The notes beneath the pieces were generated by a model. The model searched no databases and was not told the DNA's origin. It saw only the letters and a program-made list of their open reading frames with translations. From an uncultured Bacteroidales bacterium (lineage in GTDB: Bacteria; Bacteroidota; Bacteroidia; Bacteroidales; Paludibacteraceae), in assembly GCA_944322025.1 (NCBI GenBank), contig CALUOH010000043.1:1-64000 (forward strand): 64,000 bases of DNA. The letters are read 5' to 3'. The position numbers and the translations under genes are program-made. The first letter of the stretch is position 1. The number at the start of each line of letters is the position of its first letter. Of this stretch, positions 25,431 to 35,059 are shown one piece after another.

Positions 25431-27194
25431 ATGACAATGAAATTCAATGATATGAGAAAAGGTTTGCTGTGCGCGGTTGCGTTGCTGATGGCGTGGGTGA
25501 CGGCGGCGGGGCAGGAGTTTGAGAGCAGGATTATAGTGGATAAACAAGACTGCTCGTTCTCTTTCGCTGTGTTTGCCGACCCGCATATTTCAATAGAGAA
25601 GGAGCAGAACAGTGAGGATTTGCGCAATGTGGTGGCCGATGTGAACAACAATCCGGGGATAGCGTTTGTGGTTGTCGTGGGAGATGTCTCAGATAAGGGT
25701 GATTATGAGAGCCTTATGCATGCGAAGAACATACTCGACAATCTCAAATGCCGCTATTATGTGATACCGGGGAACCACGACACGCGGTGGTCCATGTCAG
25801 GGGGGGAGGACTTCAAGCGGGTGTTCGGGGATGACAAATTCAGGTTGCAGTTTAATGGTTATCTGTTTTTGGGGATAAACTCATCGCCAGTGGTGAGGGA
25901 TGTGGACGGGCATATAGCGGTGCATGACGTGGAGTGGATGAAGAAGCAGCTGAAGAACATCGGGCGGAAGTCGCCGGTGTATCTATTTTCGCATTATCCG
26001 CTTAAAACAGGTGATGTGGATAACTGGTTTGACTTGACGGACGTGGTGAGGAAGCATAATGTGCAGGCTGTGGTGTGCGGGCATTACCACAGGAACATGA
26101 TGAGCAGTTTTGACGGTATAACGGGGATAATGAACCGTGCGATTACGCGCGGGGATGAGGGTGGCGCGACGTATTCGATGTATGAGGTGTGCGGGGACTC
26201 GCTGTATGTGAGTGACAAGAGGGCGGGTTATGTGCCGCTCTACTGGTCGATAGTGCCGATAGAGGAGAAGATGTATGTGGAAGGGGACGAAAAGCTGTTC
26301 CCGCGTCCGGATTATACGGTCAACAGCGCGTATAAGGGAATCAAAGAGAGGTGGAATCGCAATGTCGGATATTCGATATACACATCGCCCCGTGTGGACG
26401 GAAGCCGCGTATATTTCGGTGATGACAAGGGGGTGATGCATGCATATTCGCTCGACAAGGGGAAGGAGTTGTGGCGATTCCAAAGTGGAGGCAGGGTGTA
26501 CGGCGATGCGGCCGTGGCGGATGGCAAGGTTGTGTTCGGCTCGTGTGACGGCAATCTGTATTGCCTTGATACTGATGATGGTAAGAAGTTGTGGTACGTG
26601 CCGTGCGGTGGGGCAGTACTGGCTTCGCCCGTTGTTTCCGACGGTGTGGTATATACAGGTGGGGGGGAAGGCAAGTTCTTGGCTGTCAGTCTGTCAGACG
26701 GCTCTGTGCTGTGGAAATCGGACAGTATAGGTGGTGTCGTAGTGGACGGGGCTGAGGTCTCGGATGACGGCAGTGTGACGTTTGACGTGATGTCGAGCGG
26801 CGGTATGTTTATGAGTTATAGGCTGGACGGCAGGAGCGGGGAGGTTGTCGCGAAGGGGGAGAGTGCGGGTTATGGAATGCAGGTTGACGGCGCAGTGATA
26901 AAGAAAGGGAAGGATGGCGTTTCTGCATACCGTGGCGGAGAGGAGGGTACATTGCTGTGGTGTGTCCCGCTGGACGGGAGGAATAATGACCATATAATCA
27001 GGGACAGCGATGGCAATATCGTGGTGTCGACTAAGGATGGGGAGATAGTTTGCCTCGAAGCGGCAACCGGAAGGACTCTGTGGCGGTATAAGATATGCAA
27101 TACGATAGTCAATGACCCGGTGCAGGTGTCGGCGACGGACTGGGTGGTCACGACGGCGGACGGAGGAGTGGTGCGGCTTACGGTTAAGAGGTAA
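25431..27194 (+). CDS. Calcineurin-like phosphoesterase fused to PQQ-type beta-propeller
   Basis: 587 residues, exported (signal ending about TAAGQ). The metallophosphoesterase half has the metal ligands DPH (50-52), GDVSDKG (84-90), GNHD (114-117) and CGHYH (about 215-219). From about residue 310 to the end, BamB-like PQQ repeats occur (GSCDGNLYCLDTDDGKKLW, TGGGEGKFLAVSLSDGSVLW, ISTKDGEIVCLEAATGRTLWRY-like), forming a propeller. A periplasmic or surface phosphohydrolase with a scaffold or substrate-binding propeller is likely; the substrate is unknown. ATG 25431 was used; ATG 25437 is equally possible. porE begins 3 nt later. Confidence 0.88.
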   Translation: MTMKFNDMRKGLLCAVALLMAWVTAAGQEFESRIIVDKQDCSFSFAVFADPHISIEKEQNSEDLRNVVADVNNNPGIAFVVVVGDVSDKGDYESLMHAKNILDNLKCRYYVIPGNHDTRWSMSGGEDFKRVFGDDKFRLQFNGYLFLGINSSPVVRDVDGHIAVHDVEWMKKQLKNIGRKSPVYLFSHYPLKTGDVDNWFDLTDVVRKHNVQAVVCGHYHRNMMSSFDGITGIMNRAITRGDEGGATYSMYEVCGDSLYVSDKRAGYVPLYWSIVPIEEKMYVEGDEKLFPRPDYTVNSAYKGIKERWNRNVGYSIYTSPRVDGSRVYFGDDKGVMHAYSLDKGKELWRFQSGGRVYGDAAVADGKVVFGSCDGNLYCLDTDDGKKLWYVPCGGAVLASPVVSDGVVYTGGGEGKFLAVSLSDGSVLWKSDSIGGVVVDGAEVSDDGSVTFDVMSSGGMFMSYRLDGRSGEVVAKGESAGYGMQVDGAVIKKGKDGVSAYRGGEEGTLLWCVPLDGRNNDHIIRDSDGNIVVSTKDGEIVCLEAATGRTLWRYKICNTIVNDPVQVSATDWVVTTADGGVVRLTVKR

Positions 27195-27197
27195 CGT

Positions 27198-29177
27198 ATG
27201 AGGCTGATGTTTAAGCGCGTAGCATATATATTAGTGATGGCAGTACTGTCGGCCTCGTTCATGTCGTGCAATGTGAAGGCGAGGCTGAGAAAGGCTGACC
27301 GGCAATATGAGCAGGGGGAATATTACAGTGCATCGGAGCTGTACAGGAAGAACCAGAGGCGTATCCCCATGAAACAGAAGAGCTGGCGGGCGGAGGTGAA
27401 TTTCAAGATGGGGGAGTGTTACAGGATAATGAATAACCACCAAAGGGCGGTGCGGACGTATACTTCGGCTATCAGATACAGGTATCCGGACTCGACGGTG
27501 TATCTCAACCTTGCAAAGTCATTGCACGGGTGCGGGCGATATAAGGACGCTGCAAAGCGGTATGAGGAGTATCTGAAATGGAAGCCGTATGACGAGGAGG
27601 CTCTCAACGGGTTGAGCGCGATGGACAGCATAGCGGAGTGGAAGAAGGCTAAGTCTCGTTATAAAGTCACGGTTGCCAAGGAGTTTAACAGCAGGCGTAA
27701 CTCTGATTTCTGCCCCATGCTGGCGGGAGACGGGTCGAATATATATATTACATCCAACCGCGAGAACAAGACTAACCGTAGGACGAGCGCAATAACCGGC
27801 GTTACGAACAATGACGTATATACTGCCCGAAAAAACAATTCCGGCAAGTGGGAGGAGTTGAAGCCTGTGGAGGGAGCGGTGAATTCTGTGGAAGATGAGG
27901 GTGTTATGTCGTTCACTTCGGACGGCAAGACCATGTATTTCACCCGGTGTGAGGAGGATAATGAGGCGGGGCAGATATTGCAGTCGCAGAGAGCAGGGGG
28001 CGAGTGGGCAGAGCCAACTCTAGTCAGCCTTTTCCCTGACAGTACCATTACAGTGGGGCATCCGGCAATCTCGCCAGACGGAAATACCCTCTATTTTGCG
28101 AGTGATGCTCCCGGCGGGTACGGGGGAAAGGATATATGGATGTCCACACTGGACGGCGGGAAATGGGGCATTCCAGAGAACTTAGGCGGGGCAATCAATA
28201 CGTCCGGCGATGAGGTTTTCCCATACGTCAGGGCAGACGGCAGCCTGTTTTTCTCGTCAGACGGCCTGCCCGGATATGGAGGGCTTGACATTTTTATGGC
28301 AACGAGAGATTCGGCCGGGGTGTGGCATGTGGAGAATATGAAAGAGCCTATCAACTCGTACGAGGACGATTTCGGAATAACATTCGAGGGCAGTAGTGGT
28401 AATGGTTATTTCTCATCGAACCGCAAGCAGAGAAAGTTCATTGACCGTATATACCGAGTGGAGCTTCCGCCTTTGGTTTATGCCATAGAGGGTGTTGTCC
28501 TTGACTTTGCAGGAGAACCATTGGGGGAGAGTACAATACGGTTGGTCGGCGACAATGGCGACAATGTGAAGATGCGTAGCCAGAAGAACGGCACATACAG
28601 GATAAACCTGAGCCGGGATGTGAGATATGTTATGATGGCATCGCGCAGGGGGTATTTGAATTCATCGTATAAGTTTGAGACGAACGGTTTGACAGACAGC
28701 AAGATATATGAAAACAACTTCGTCCTCGCATCGGTCAACAAGTCGGTCAAGATGGACAACATATTCTATGAATTCGCCAAGTGGACATTAACTCCAGACT
28801 CAGAAGAGGGGCTTAATTCATTGGTAAAGATGCTTAACGACAATCCGAACATAACGATAGAGATATCGGCGCATACGGATATGGTGGGTAGTGATGTGGC
28901 TAACCGTATTCTGTCCCAGAAGAGGGCGCAGTCTGTCGTGGACTATCTGATAGGAGCCGGGATTGACAAGGAGAGAGTGACTCCGGTGGGGTACGGAGAG
29001 ACGATGCCTGTAGTGGTGGACGATGTATTAGACAAACAGTACGATTTCCTCAAGAAGGGTGATGTGCTGACCCCTGAGTTTATAGAGACATTGACAGAGG
29101 AGCAGCGGGAGGTGTGTAACCAGCTAAACCGCCGCACGGAATTTAAGGTCTTGAAGACCACGTATAATTTATATTGA
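27198..29177 (+). CDS. porE: PorE-like type IX secretion component (TPR, PD40, OmpA)
   Basis: 659-residue lipoprotein (SFMSC near residue 24), in domain order: TPR-like helices (about 30-140), WD40-like PD40 propeller with repeats such as [21 protein letters not shown] (about 165-415), a carboxypeptidase-regulatory-like beta sandwich (about 425-515) and an OmpA C-terminal peptidoglycan-binding domain ([10 protein letters not shown] and [14 protein letters not shown]). This order and length match P. gingivalis PorE (PG1058), needed for type IX secretion, anchoring the PorK/N ring side to peptidoglycan. Other PD40-OmpA proteins of Bacteroidetes share the layout, so orthology needs a tree. It follows the phosphoesterase after 3 nt and precedes thyA by 5 nt. 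Confidence 0.82.
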   Translation: MRLMFKRVAYILVMAVLSASFMSCNVKARLRKADRQYEQGEYYSASELYRKNQRRIPMKQKSWRAEVNFKMGECYRIMNNHQRAVRTYTSAIRYRYPDSTVYLNLAKSLHGCGRYKDAAKRYEEYLKWKPYDEEALNGLSAMDSIAEWKKAKSRYKVTVAKEFNSRRNSDFCPMLAGDGSNIYITSNRENKTNRRTSAITGVTNNDVYTARKNNSGKWEELKPVEGAVNSVEDEGVMSFTSDGKTMYFTRCEEDNEAGQILQSQRAGGEWAEPTLVSLFPDSTITVGHPAISPDGNTLYFASDAPGGYGGKDIWMSTLDGGKWGIPENLGGAINTSGDEVFPYVRADGSLFFSSDGLPGYGGLDIFMATRDSAGVWHVENMKEPINSYEDDFGITFEGSSGNGYFSSNRKQRKFIDRIYRVELPPLVYAIEGVVLDFAGEPLGESTIRLVGDNGDNVKMRSQKNGTYRINLSRDVRYVMMASRRGYLNSSYKFETNGLTDSKIYENNFVLASVNKSVKMDNIFYEFAKWTLTPDSEEGLNSLVKMLNDNPNITIEISAHTDMVGSDVANRILSQKRAQSVVDYLIGAGIDKERVTPVGYGETMPVVVDDVLDKQYDFLKKGDVLTPEFIETLTEEQREVCNQLNRRTEFKVLKTTYNLY

Positions 29178-29182
29178 CGACT

Positions 29183-29977
29183 ATGAAACAGTATCTTGAT
29201 TTGTTGAGGAGAGTGGAAAGCGAGGGAGTACAGAAGTGCGACCGTACAGGAACTGGTACGCGCAGCATATTCGGGCATCAGATGCGTTTCAATATGAGTG
29301 ACGGCTTCCCATTACTGACAACAAAGAAGTTGCATACGAAGTCCATAATATATGAGTTGCTGTGGTTCCTCCGGGGAGACACTAATGTGAAGTATTTGCA
29401 TGAGCATGGTGTCCGTATTTGGGACGAGTGGGCTGATGCGGATGGAGGGCTCGGTCATATATATGGTTACCAGTGGCGTTCATGGCCAGACTACAACGGT
29501 GGGGCGATAGATCAGATAAGTGAGGCTGTGAAGACGATAAGGGAGAACCCTGATTCGCGCAGGATAATCGTCAGTTCGTGGAATGTGGCAGACCTTGACA
29601 AGATGAATTTGCCCCCATGCCATGCTTTTTTCCAGTTCTATGTGGCTGAGGGGAAGCTGTCTCTACAATTGTACCAAAGGAGTGCCGATATATTTCTCGG
29701 AGTACCTTTCAATATAGCGTCGTATGCGTTGTTGTTACATATGATGGCTCAGGTCACGGGCCTTGAACCGTGTACGTTTGTACATACACTTGGCGATGCT
29801 CATATATACAATAACCATCAGGAACAAGTACAGTTGCAGTTGACGCGAGAGCCGCGTCCTCTTCCTAAGTTGAAGATAAACCCTGATGTCAAGGACATAT
29901 TCGATTTCAGGTATGAGGATTTTGAAATAGAGAATTATAATCCGTATCCGCATATAGCGGGAGAGGTTTCTGTGTGA
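29183..29977 (+). CDS. thyA: Thymidylate synthase
   Basis: Methylates dUMP to dTMP using methylene-tetrahydrofolate. Exactly 264 residues, as in E. coli, with the N-terminus MKQYLDLL, substrate-site motif YGYQWRSWP, and the catalytic Cys146 in [10 protein letters not shown]. The ATG at 29183 matches the family; a TTG nine bases earlier is not needed. Dihydrofolate reductase, often adjacent to thyA, is 20 kb away at 49945-50448. It closes a three-gene operon beginning with the phosphoesterase. Confidence 0.97.
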   Translation: MKQYLDLLRRVESEGVQKCDRTGTGTRSIFGHQMRFNMSDGFPLLTTKKLHTKSIIYELLWFLRGDTNVKYLHEHGVRIWDEWADADGGLGHIYGYQWRSWPDYNGGAIDQISEAVKTIRENPDSRRIIVSSWNVADLDKMNLPPCHAFFQFYVAEGKLSLQLYQRSADIFLGVPFNIASYALLLHMMAQVTGLEPCTFVHTLGDAHIYNNHQEQVQLQLTREPRPLPKLKINPDVKDIFDFRYEDFEIENYNPYPHIAGEVSV

Positions 29978-30109
29978 CAGAATATTAATGATAAGTCTAC
30001 GGCTATCCACGGAGGGGTGTGCGGGAGTTGGCAGATGGGCATGATGAGTATCGTGACGATGAGTTTACGTTTCTGATACTTTTTGAAAAGATTAGGCACA
30101 AAGAGACGC

Positions 30110-30160
30110 GATGGCTAAGGAGAGGGTAAGGAGGAGATAGCGGGGAGGTGGCTGAGGGGT
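30110..30160 (+). repeat. Dispersed intergenic repeat, copy F (partial)
   Basis: GGAGATAGCGGGGAGGTGGCTG closely matches the G-rich half of copy A at 12385-12407, but the AGTACGTGTTTTT tail is missing. This may be a decayed copy. Confidence 0.5.
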
Positions 30161-30328
30161 AGCTAACTGCATTGTGCTACAGGAGTTTACAGAGGGAATG
30201 CGTACACAATCTGATGTGGCTACCGGAGGACGATGGGTATATCGGATAGTGTGAAGATATATGAGGAGGATACCAGAATGCAGGCAATGAGTGTTATATC
30301 GAACTCATGTGATATTAGGATTGACGAA

Positions 30329-30370
30329 AACAAATGCGCCGGACAAATCTGTTTGTCCGGCGCATTTGTT
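30329..30370. terminator. Bidirectional terminator between thyA and DPP5
   Basis: A perfect 19-bp stem (30329-30347 with 30352-30370; core ATGCGCCGGACAAA) and a 4-nt loop TCTG. Only short T-runs flank it. It sits between converging genes, so it likely ends both transcripts. Confidence 0.85.
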
Positions 30371-30390
30371 TCTTGTGTGGCATTATCCCA

Positions 30391-32481
30391 TTATTTTAGC
30401 CAGCGGTCTAACCAACGGAAGAACTCTCTCTGCCACAGAATGCCGTTCTGAGGCTTGACTACCCAGTGGTTCTCGTCGGGGAATATGAGCAGTTCAGCCG
30501 GTATGCCTTGCAGCTTTGCGGCATTGAATGCGCTCATGCCTTGGGAGGCAAGTATACGGTAATCCTTTTCTCCATGTATGACCATAATTGGTGTATCCCA
30601 TTTGTCTACGAATAGATGAGGCGAGTTTGAGTATGTCTCTTTGTTGGCTTCGTCCCAATATGGGCCGCCGAGATCCCAGTTGACAAAGAACATTTCTTCC
30701 GTTTCAAGATATTGTTGGTCGAGGTTGAACATGCCGTCGTGTGCTATGAATGCCTTAAAGCGTTTGTCGTGGTGTCCGGCCATCCAGTAGACCGAGTATC
30801 CGCCGAAAGATGCGCCCACACATCCGAGCCGGTTTTTGTCGACGTAAGGTTCTTCTGCTACGGAGTCAATGGCCGTGAAGTAGTCTCGCATGCACTGTCC
30901 GCCGTAATCTTTACTGATGGCTTCAAGCCATTCCAGTCCGAATCCACGAAGACCTCTGCGGTTTGGTGCGACAATAATGTAATCATTGGCAGCCATCATT
31001 TGAAAGTTCCAACGGTAGCTCCAGAACTGGCTGACAGGGCTTTGAGGCCCACCCTGACAATAGAGTAAGGTGGGGTATTTCTTCGCCGGGTCAAAGTTGA
31101 CAGGATATATAACCCATACGAGCATCTTTTTACCATCAGTGGTAGTAATCCAGCGTTCTTCCACATTGCCCATAGTAAGCTGGTCGAGAATGTGCTTGTT
31201 TTCAAACGATATCTGCGTCTGTTCATTAGTAGTCTCGTTTATGGCATATATCTCATCGGGCATGCTCATCGAATGGCGGATGCCTATGAGCTGATTGTCC
31301 GCAGTCGTCACACTGATGTAGTCGTGAGTACCCTCGGTAATCTGCCGTATCTCTTTTGTCGTGATATTTGCCTTATATATCTGCGTCTTGGCGAAGTGAC
31401 AGCTTATGAAATAGATATTCTCTCCCTCTTTGTCCCAAGCGAGGTTGGCAACACTTTGGTCGAAGCCTTCAGTTACATCAGTACGTTCTTTTGTACTGAT
31501 ATTCATGAGCATCAGGCGGTTTTTATCACTTTCATAGCCGTCACGCTCCATGCTTTCCCATGCTATCATATTGCCGTCAGGCGAAAAGCGTGGGTTAATA
31601 TCGTAACCCATTATACCCTCCGACAGGTTCTCTACAGTTTTGCCTTCTTCTATCGAATAGAGGTATATATCTGAGTTGGTGGACAGTGCATAGTCTATGC
31701 CTGATTTCTTGCGGCATGTGTAAGCGATGAATTTACTGTCGGGTGAGAATGCGAGTTGCTCGCTGCCTCCGAACGGCTTCATGGGGCACTCGAAAGGTTC
31801 GCCGGCTATTATGTCGCGCTCATTAGAGAGCACTTTGCCGTCATAGTCGAATAGAAAAGGGTGGGGGATGGTCTCTACCCATTCATCCCAGTGCTTGTAC
31901 ATCAGGTCAGTGACTATTTTGCCGGTCGTCTTGTCAAGGTCGGGGTATACATCAACTGTCCTCTCTCCGTATTTGATATTGGCTATGAGTATGACATGGG
32001 TGTTGTCTGGCGAATAGAGGTAATCGTTTATTCCGCCCTCGTAGTCAGATATCTGTACACGCTCCGAGCCGTCAGGATTCATTTCCCAAAGCTGCATTGA
32101 GCCGCTTTCAGCAGACATGAATGCTATCTTCTCACCGTTTTTTACCCATCTGGCAACATATTCTCCTTGGGCGGTTCGTGTAATCTGTTGTACATCAGAG
32201 CCGTCAATGTTCATTGTAAATAGTTCGCTGTTACTTTTGTTTTCCTTTACGCTGAAATAGGACACACTGTACAATACTTTTCTCCCATCAGGGCTGACTT
32301 GGGCGTCAGCGACGCGGCCGAATGACCACAGGATTTCGGGTGTCATGCGTCCGTCTTCAATCTTGATGTCAGTGTGGCGGGAGATGATTTCTTCCGTGCT
32401 CTTTTGCTCTTTAAGCGTGTCTGTACCGCAAGAGGCTAACAGTGTGGCTATTGCCATGGTTGATAATAGTTTTAGTTTCAT
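30391..32481 (-). CDS. Prolyl-oligopeptidase family (S9) lipoprotein, DPP5-like
   Basis: 696-residue exported peptidase. It has a lipoprotein signal (IATLLASC), a seven-bladed WD40-like propeller (repeated SPDG/SPDS motifs) in the N-terminal two thirds, and an alpha/beta hydrolase C-terminus. The triad is Ser558 in GASFGGYS, Asp640 in GEKDYR and His672 in ENHW. Length and layout are close to P. gingivalis DPP5, which removes dipeptides in the periplasm during peptide feeding; acylaminoacyl-peptidase is the alternative. The gene is transcribed alone from a consensus minus-strand promoter about 50 nt upstream and ends at a strong hairpin. Confidence 0.92.
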   Translation of the reverse strand: MKLKLLSTMAIATLLASCGTDTLKEQKSTEEIISRHTDIKIEDGRMTPEILWSFGRVADAQVSPDGRKVLYSVSYFSVKENKSNSELFTMNIDGSDVQQITRTAQGEYVARWVKNGEKIAFMSAESGSMQLWEMNPDGSERVQISDYEGGINDYLYSPDNTHVILIANIKYGERTVDVYPDLDKTTGKIVTDLMYKHWDEWVETIPHPFLFDYDGKVLSNERDIIAGEPFECPMKPFGGSEQLAFSPDSKFIAYTCRKKSGIDYALSTNSDIYLYSIEEGKTVENLSEGIMGYDINPRFSPDGNMIAWESMERDGYESDKNRLMLMNISTKERTDVTEGFDQSVANLAWDKEGENIYFISCHFAKTQIYKANITTKEIRQITEGTHDYISVTTADNQLIGIRHSMSMPDEIYAINETTNEQTQISFENKHILDQLTMGNVEERWITTTDGKKMLVWVIYPVNFDPAKKYPTLLYCQGGPQSPVSQFWSYRWNFQMMAANDYIIVAPNRRGLRGFGLEWLEAISKDYGGQCMRDYFTAIDSVAEEPYVDKNRLGCVGASFGGYSVYWMAGHHDKRFKAFIAHDGMFNLDQQYLETEEMFFVNWDLGGPYWDEANKETYSNSPHLFVDKWDTPIMVIHGEKDYRILASQGMSAFNAAKLQGIPAELLIFPDENHWVVKPQNGILWQREFFRWLDRWLK

Positions 32482-32532
32482 ATAAATCTATAATTATGTT
32501 GCTGATTTGTTGTTGGCATTCATTATCCCGTA

Positions 32533-32563
32533 CAAAGTTAAGACAATTAACATAAACGGCAAA
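32533..32563 (-). promoter_or_regulatory. Promoter of the DPP5-like gene
   Basis: On the minus strand, TTTG (32560-32563) and TAACTTTG (32533-32540) are 19 nt apart, an exact consensus match. It gives a leader of about 45 nt. Confidence 0.75.
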
Positions 32564-32676
32564 GGGGACGGTAGAAAAATACGTGGAAGCCCAAAAAATG
32601 AAAGCATGTCACTGAGCGGGAGGAGCGGCACGCGGCTTACTGAGTGGCAGGTTTATACGTTGGGTGATGAGAAGCA

Positions 32677-33597
32677 CTATCCGTTGATGATGGAGAGGGC
32701 TTCTTCGACGCGGTCGGAGAGCCTCCGGTCTCCGTTTATCCAGTGGATGTGAAATCCGCGCCGTTCCATGCCACGGAACCATGTCATCTGCCGTTTGGCG
32801 AACTGGTGTATTGCGGTTTCGAGTGACGATACCATTTCGTCATATCCCATTTCGCCTGTGAGGTAGAGTGTTACGAAACGGTATTCTAACCCGTAGTATA
32901 TGAGGTCTTCGGGCTTTATGCCGCTGTCGAGGAGTGACCTGACTTCATCGACCATCCCTTCGTCCAGACGCGAGTGCAGCCGTTCGGTGATGCGAGAGCG
33001 GCGCGTGTCGCGGTCAAGTGCGATACCGAGTATGACGGGGTTGAGCGGAGGGACGGAAGAGTCGCGCTCAGGGTGTTTTGCGTAGTAGTCAGCTATCTCT
33101 ATGGCGCGTATGGCTCTCTGCGGTGTGTCGAGGTCGGTCTTGTTGTGCATGTGATGCCCCTCATAGCTGCGGAGTATCTTTTCAAGTTGTCTGATGTCTT
33201 TGTTCTCGAGGCGTTTGCGGAGGGCGTTATTGACGGGGACTTCTACCATTTTATAGCGGTTGAGTATAGCCTCTATATATAGTCCTGAGCCGCCGCACAT
33301 TACGGGCAGTTTGCCTCGTGAGCGTATATCGGCGAGTGCCGCTGTGAAGTCTTTCTGATATTCGAACAGATTATACCGAGTGCCTGCATCGGCAATGTCG
33401 ATGAGGTGGAAGGGGATGACTTCTCCGTCTATTTCGTATTCGTCGAGGTCTTTGCCTGTGCCTATGTCCATGCCCCGGTAGACCTGACGCGAGTCGGCAC
33501 TGATGATTTCGCCGTTGAGCCTGTGGGCTAACTGTACGGCGAGGGATGTTTTGCCGGTCGCCGTCGGGCCGAGAATTGTGACTATGTCGTATTTCAT
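32677..33597 (-). CDS. miaA: tRNA dimethylallyltransferase
   Basis: Adds a dimethylallyl group to A37 of tRNAs that read UNN codons. 306 residues with P-loop GPTATGKTS (10-18), ISADSRQVYRGMDIGT (around 33-48), and the C-terminal QFAKRQMTWFRGM motif. ATG 33597. It is the last gene of a minus-strand run (DUF4878 lipoprotein, YiiX-like hydrolase, miaA) with 4 nt between the hydrolase stop and this start. Confidence 0.96.
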   Translation of the reverse strand: MKYDIVTILGPTATGKTSLAVQLAHRLNGEIISADSRQVYRGMDIGTGKDLDEYEIDGEVIPFHLIDIADAGTRYNLFEYQKDFTAALADIRSRGKLPVMCGGSGLYIEAILNRYKMVEVPVNNALRKRLENKDIRQLEKILRSYEGHHMHNKTDLDTPQRAIRAIEIADYYAKHPERDSSVPPLNPVILGIALDRDTRRSRITERLHSRLDEGMVDEVRSLLDSGIKPEDLIYYGLEYRFVTLYLTGEMGYDEMVSSLETAIHQFAKRQMTWFRGMERRGFHIHWINGDRRLSDRVEEALSIING

Positions 33598-33601
33598 AGT
33601 A

Positions 33602-34234
33602 TTAGTATTTATGTATCAGTGTCTTGTCTTTGTATTCAGTTATGTCCGAGCAAAATATTAGCGGAGGCATGAGCGGCAGTGAGTGCCGCCGTGACTGCGT
33701 CAGGTCTATGCCTGCGGCTTCCATATATATGTACCAAATCAGTTCGGTACAGTAAAACGCCGAGTGATCGGCGGCATCGAATGCGCGGTCGAACCTCAAT
33801 CCTTTGCCGTAGAGGCTGAGCGCTACCTGTTTCAGCGCGTGGCGGCTAGTGCTGTCTGTCCCGTCGATACGGTATATCGCTCCGTGGGATGCGGCGCGTG
33901 GGGCGAAGAAGCGTTCGGCGCATTCTATGGTCACAGTGTCGGCGCGTCCGTGTGTCGCATCGGGGACTATGTGTATAACAAACGGGCTGCCGCCGCAGTC
34001 GATGACCATGCCTATGTGCGAGTAGGGGCATCCGCTGTCGGCAGTCGTGATCGCACGGCTGTCAGCCCCGCGTCCTGTACGGAGCACGATGTCTCCGGTG
34101 TATAGCCGTATGTTCTGCGGCAATGACGGGGCGATGACGGTGTCGCGGCAGGCGGGCAGCAGGAGCAGCAGGCACAGGCATATGGCGGCATGTATGACGG
34201 CGGGCAGTCGCTTCATGGTGAAGCGGGGCGGCAT
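33602..34234 (-). CDS. YiiX/YebB-like cysteine hydrolase (permuted NlpC/P60)
   Basis: Exported lipoprotein of about 210 residues (signal ending LLLLPAC). It has the permuted papain-like layout of YiiX: GDIVLRTG then SHIGMV with the catalytic His in the N-terminal half, and FYCTELIWYIY with the catalytic Cys near residue 170. Relatives are thought to act on cell wall peptides or lipid-linked substrates. The start at 34234 gives a TGATG overlap with the DUF4878 stop; an ATG at 34216 directly before MKRLPAVIH is an alternative. The substrate is unknown. Confidence 0.82.
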   Translation of the reverse strand: MPPRFTMKRLPAVIHAAICLCLLLLLPACRDTVIAPSLPQNIRLYTGDIVLRTGRGADSRAITTADSGCPYSHIGMVIDCGGSPFVIHIVPDATHGRADTVTIECAERFFAPRAASHGAIYRIDGTDSTSRHALKQVALSLYGKGLRFDRAFDAADHSAFYCTELIWYIYMEAAGIDLTQSRRHSLPLMPPLIFCSDITEYKDKTLIHKY

Positions 34235-34623
34235 CAGCCTATTTTCCACTGGCCGTTGACCAGATAGAGGTTTATCTCCTCTTCCACGGTGTTTTCTACC
34301 GTTTCCCCGTCGTCGAATGTGGAGCCGTATGTGTATCTGACACCAACAGTCGCGCTTTCGCCGCTGTCGTCTATGGTTTCAGAGAGTATCTCGTATTTCT
34401 TGATTTTAATGTCAATGCCTTCGAGCTTGTCTATGGTGTCTTCAATCTCTTTCGAGTCCCAGCATGTGTATGAGTAGGCTTTTTTCAGATGCCCTTTTTG
34501 CAACTGGTGGAAGTATGCGCTGACGACTTCGCCCGGTGTCTGAGATTGGCTGCATGAGTACATGGCGAAGGAGAGGAGCGTCGCCAGAAGCGCAAGGCCA
34601 GAGGTTTTGATGATGTTTTTCAT
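34234..34623 (-). CDS. DUF4878 lipoprotein
   Basis: 129 residues. Lipoprotein signal with FAMYSC near residue 24, followed by a cystatin/NTF2-like DUF4878 domain (PGEVVSAYFHQLQKGHLKKAY, then EEEINLYLVNGQWKIG). Function unknown; such domains often bind small ligands or partners. ATG 34623. A TAACTTTG element on the minus strand (34631-34638) lies 8 nt upstream, without a clear -33 box, suggesting an almost leaderless transcript. Overlaps the next gene by one base (TGATG), so the two are coupled. Confidence 0.85.
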   Translation of the reverse strand: MKNIIKTSGLALLATLLSFAMYSCSQSQTPGEVVSAYFHQLQKGHLKKAYSYTCWDSKEIEDTIDKLEGIDIKIKKYEILSETIDDSGESATVGVRYTYGSTFDDGETVENTVEEEINLYLVNGQWKIG

Positions 34624-34791
34624 TGTGTCCCAAAGTTATGTGTCCGCCAAGGGGAAAGGCACTTATGCGCTGTGCGGGAGCGGTGTCCGGACGGAGCGCG
34701 TGCGGTGTCTGCCCCGGCATTAAATCGGTGCAAACATAATAAAAAATATTGGTCCTGCCAAGGGGAGATGTATTGATGTTTGTTTCGGGCA

Positions 34792-34828
34792 TAAAAAGAG
34801 ACGGACACTTGTACAGCGTCCGTCTGTA
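34792..34828 (-). terminator. Terminator of tRNA-Leu
   Basis: Read on the minus strand: stem AGACGGAC/GTCCGTCT (34801-34808 with 34820-34827) followed by CTTTTTAT. Confidence 0.85.
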
Positions 34829-34832
34829 TGTA

Positions 34833-34914
34833 CCCGGAGCCGGGATCGAACCGGCATGGAAATGAATCCACTGGTGTTTGAGACCAGCGCGTCTACCGAT
34901 TCCGCCATCCGGGC
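34833..34914 (-). tRNA. tRNA-Leu (CAA)
   Basis: 82-nt cloverleaf on the minus strand. Acceptor GCCCGGA pairs with TCCGGGT (one G-U). Anticodon stem CTGGT/ACCAG with loop CTCAAAC gives anticodon CAA, reading UUG. A long variable arm, typical for leucine tRNA, and T-arm GCCGG/CCGGC with loop TTCGATC are present. Discriminator A; CCA not encoded. Followed by its own terminator. Confidence 0.95.
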
Positions 34915-34932
34915 TTTCGGCATTTGCGGCTG

Positions 34933-34964
34933 CAAAGATAGTACCTTTTTTTGGTTGCTGCAAA
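34933..34964 (-). promoter_or_regulatory. Promoter of tRNA-Leu
   Basis: Minus strand TTTG (34961-34964) and TATCTTTG (34933-34940), 20-nt spacer; the tRNA begins 19 nt downstream of the -7 element. Confidence 0.75.
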
Positions 34965-35059
34965 ATTCCGGGGAAGTTTTTGCACCTTATTTTCACTCAA
35001 TGCCAAAGTTATGCCAATCGGAAACAAAAGCGGCAAACTGGTTAAATCGCCTCCGCCCC

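Larger units (their letters stand above)
29978..30390. other. Gene-free interval between thyA and DPP5
   Basis: 413 nt between convergent genes. It holds a G-rich tract related to repeat A (30110-30160) and a strong bidirectional terminator at 30329-30370. No gene was seen. Confidence 0.7.
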
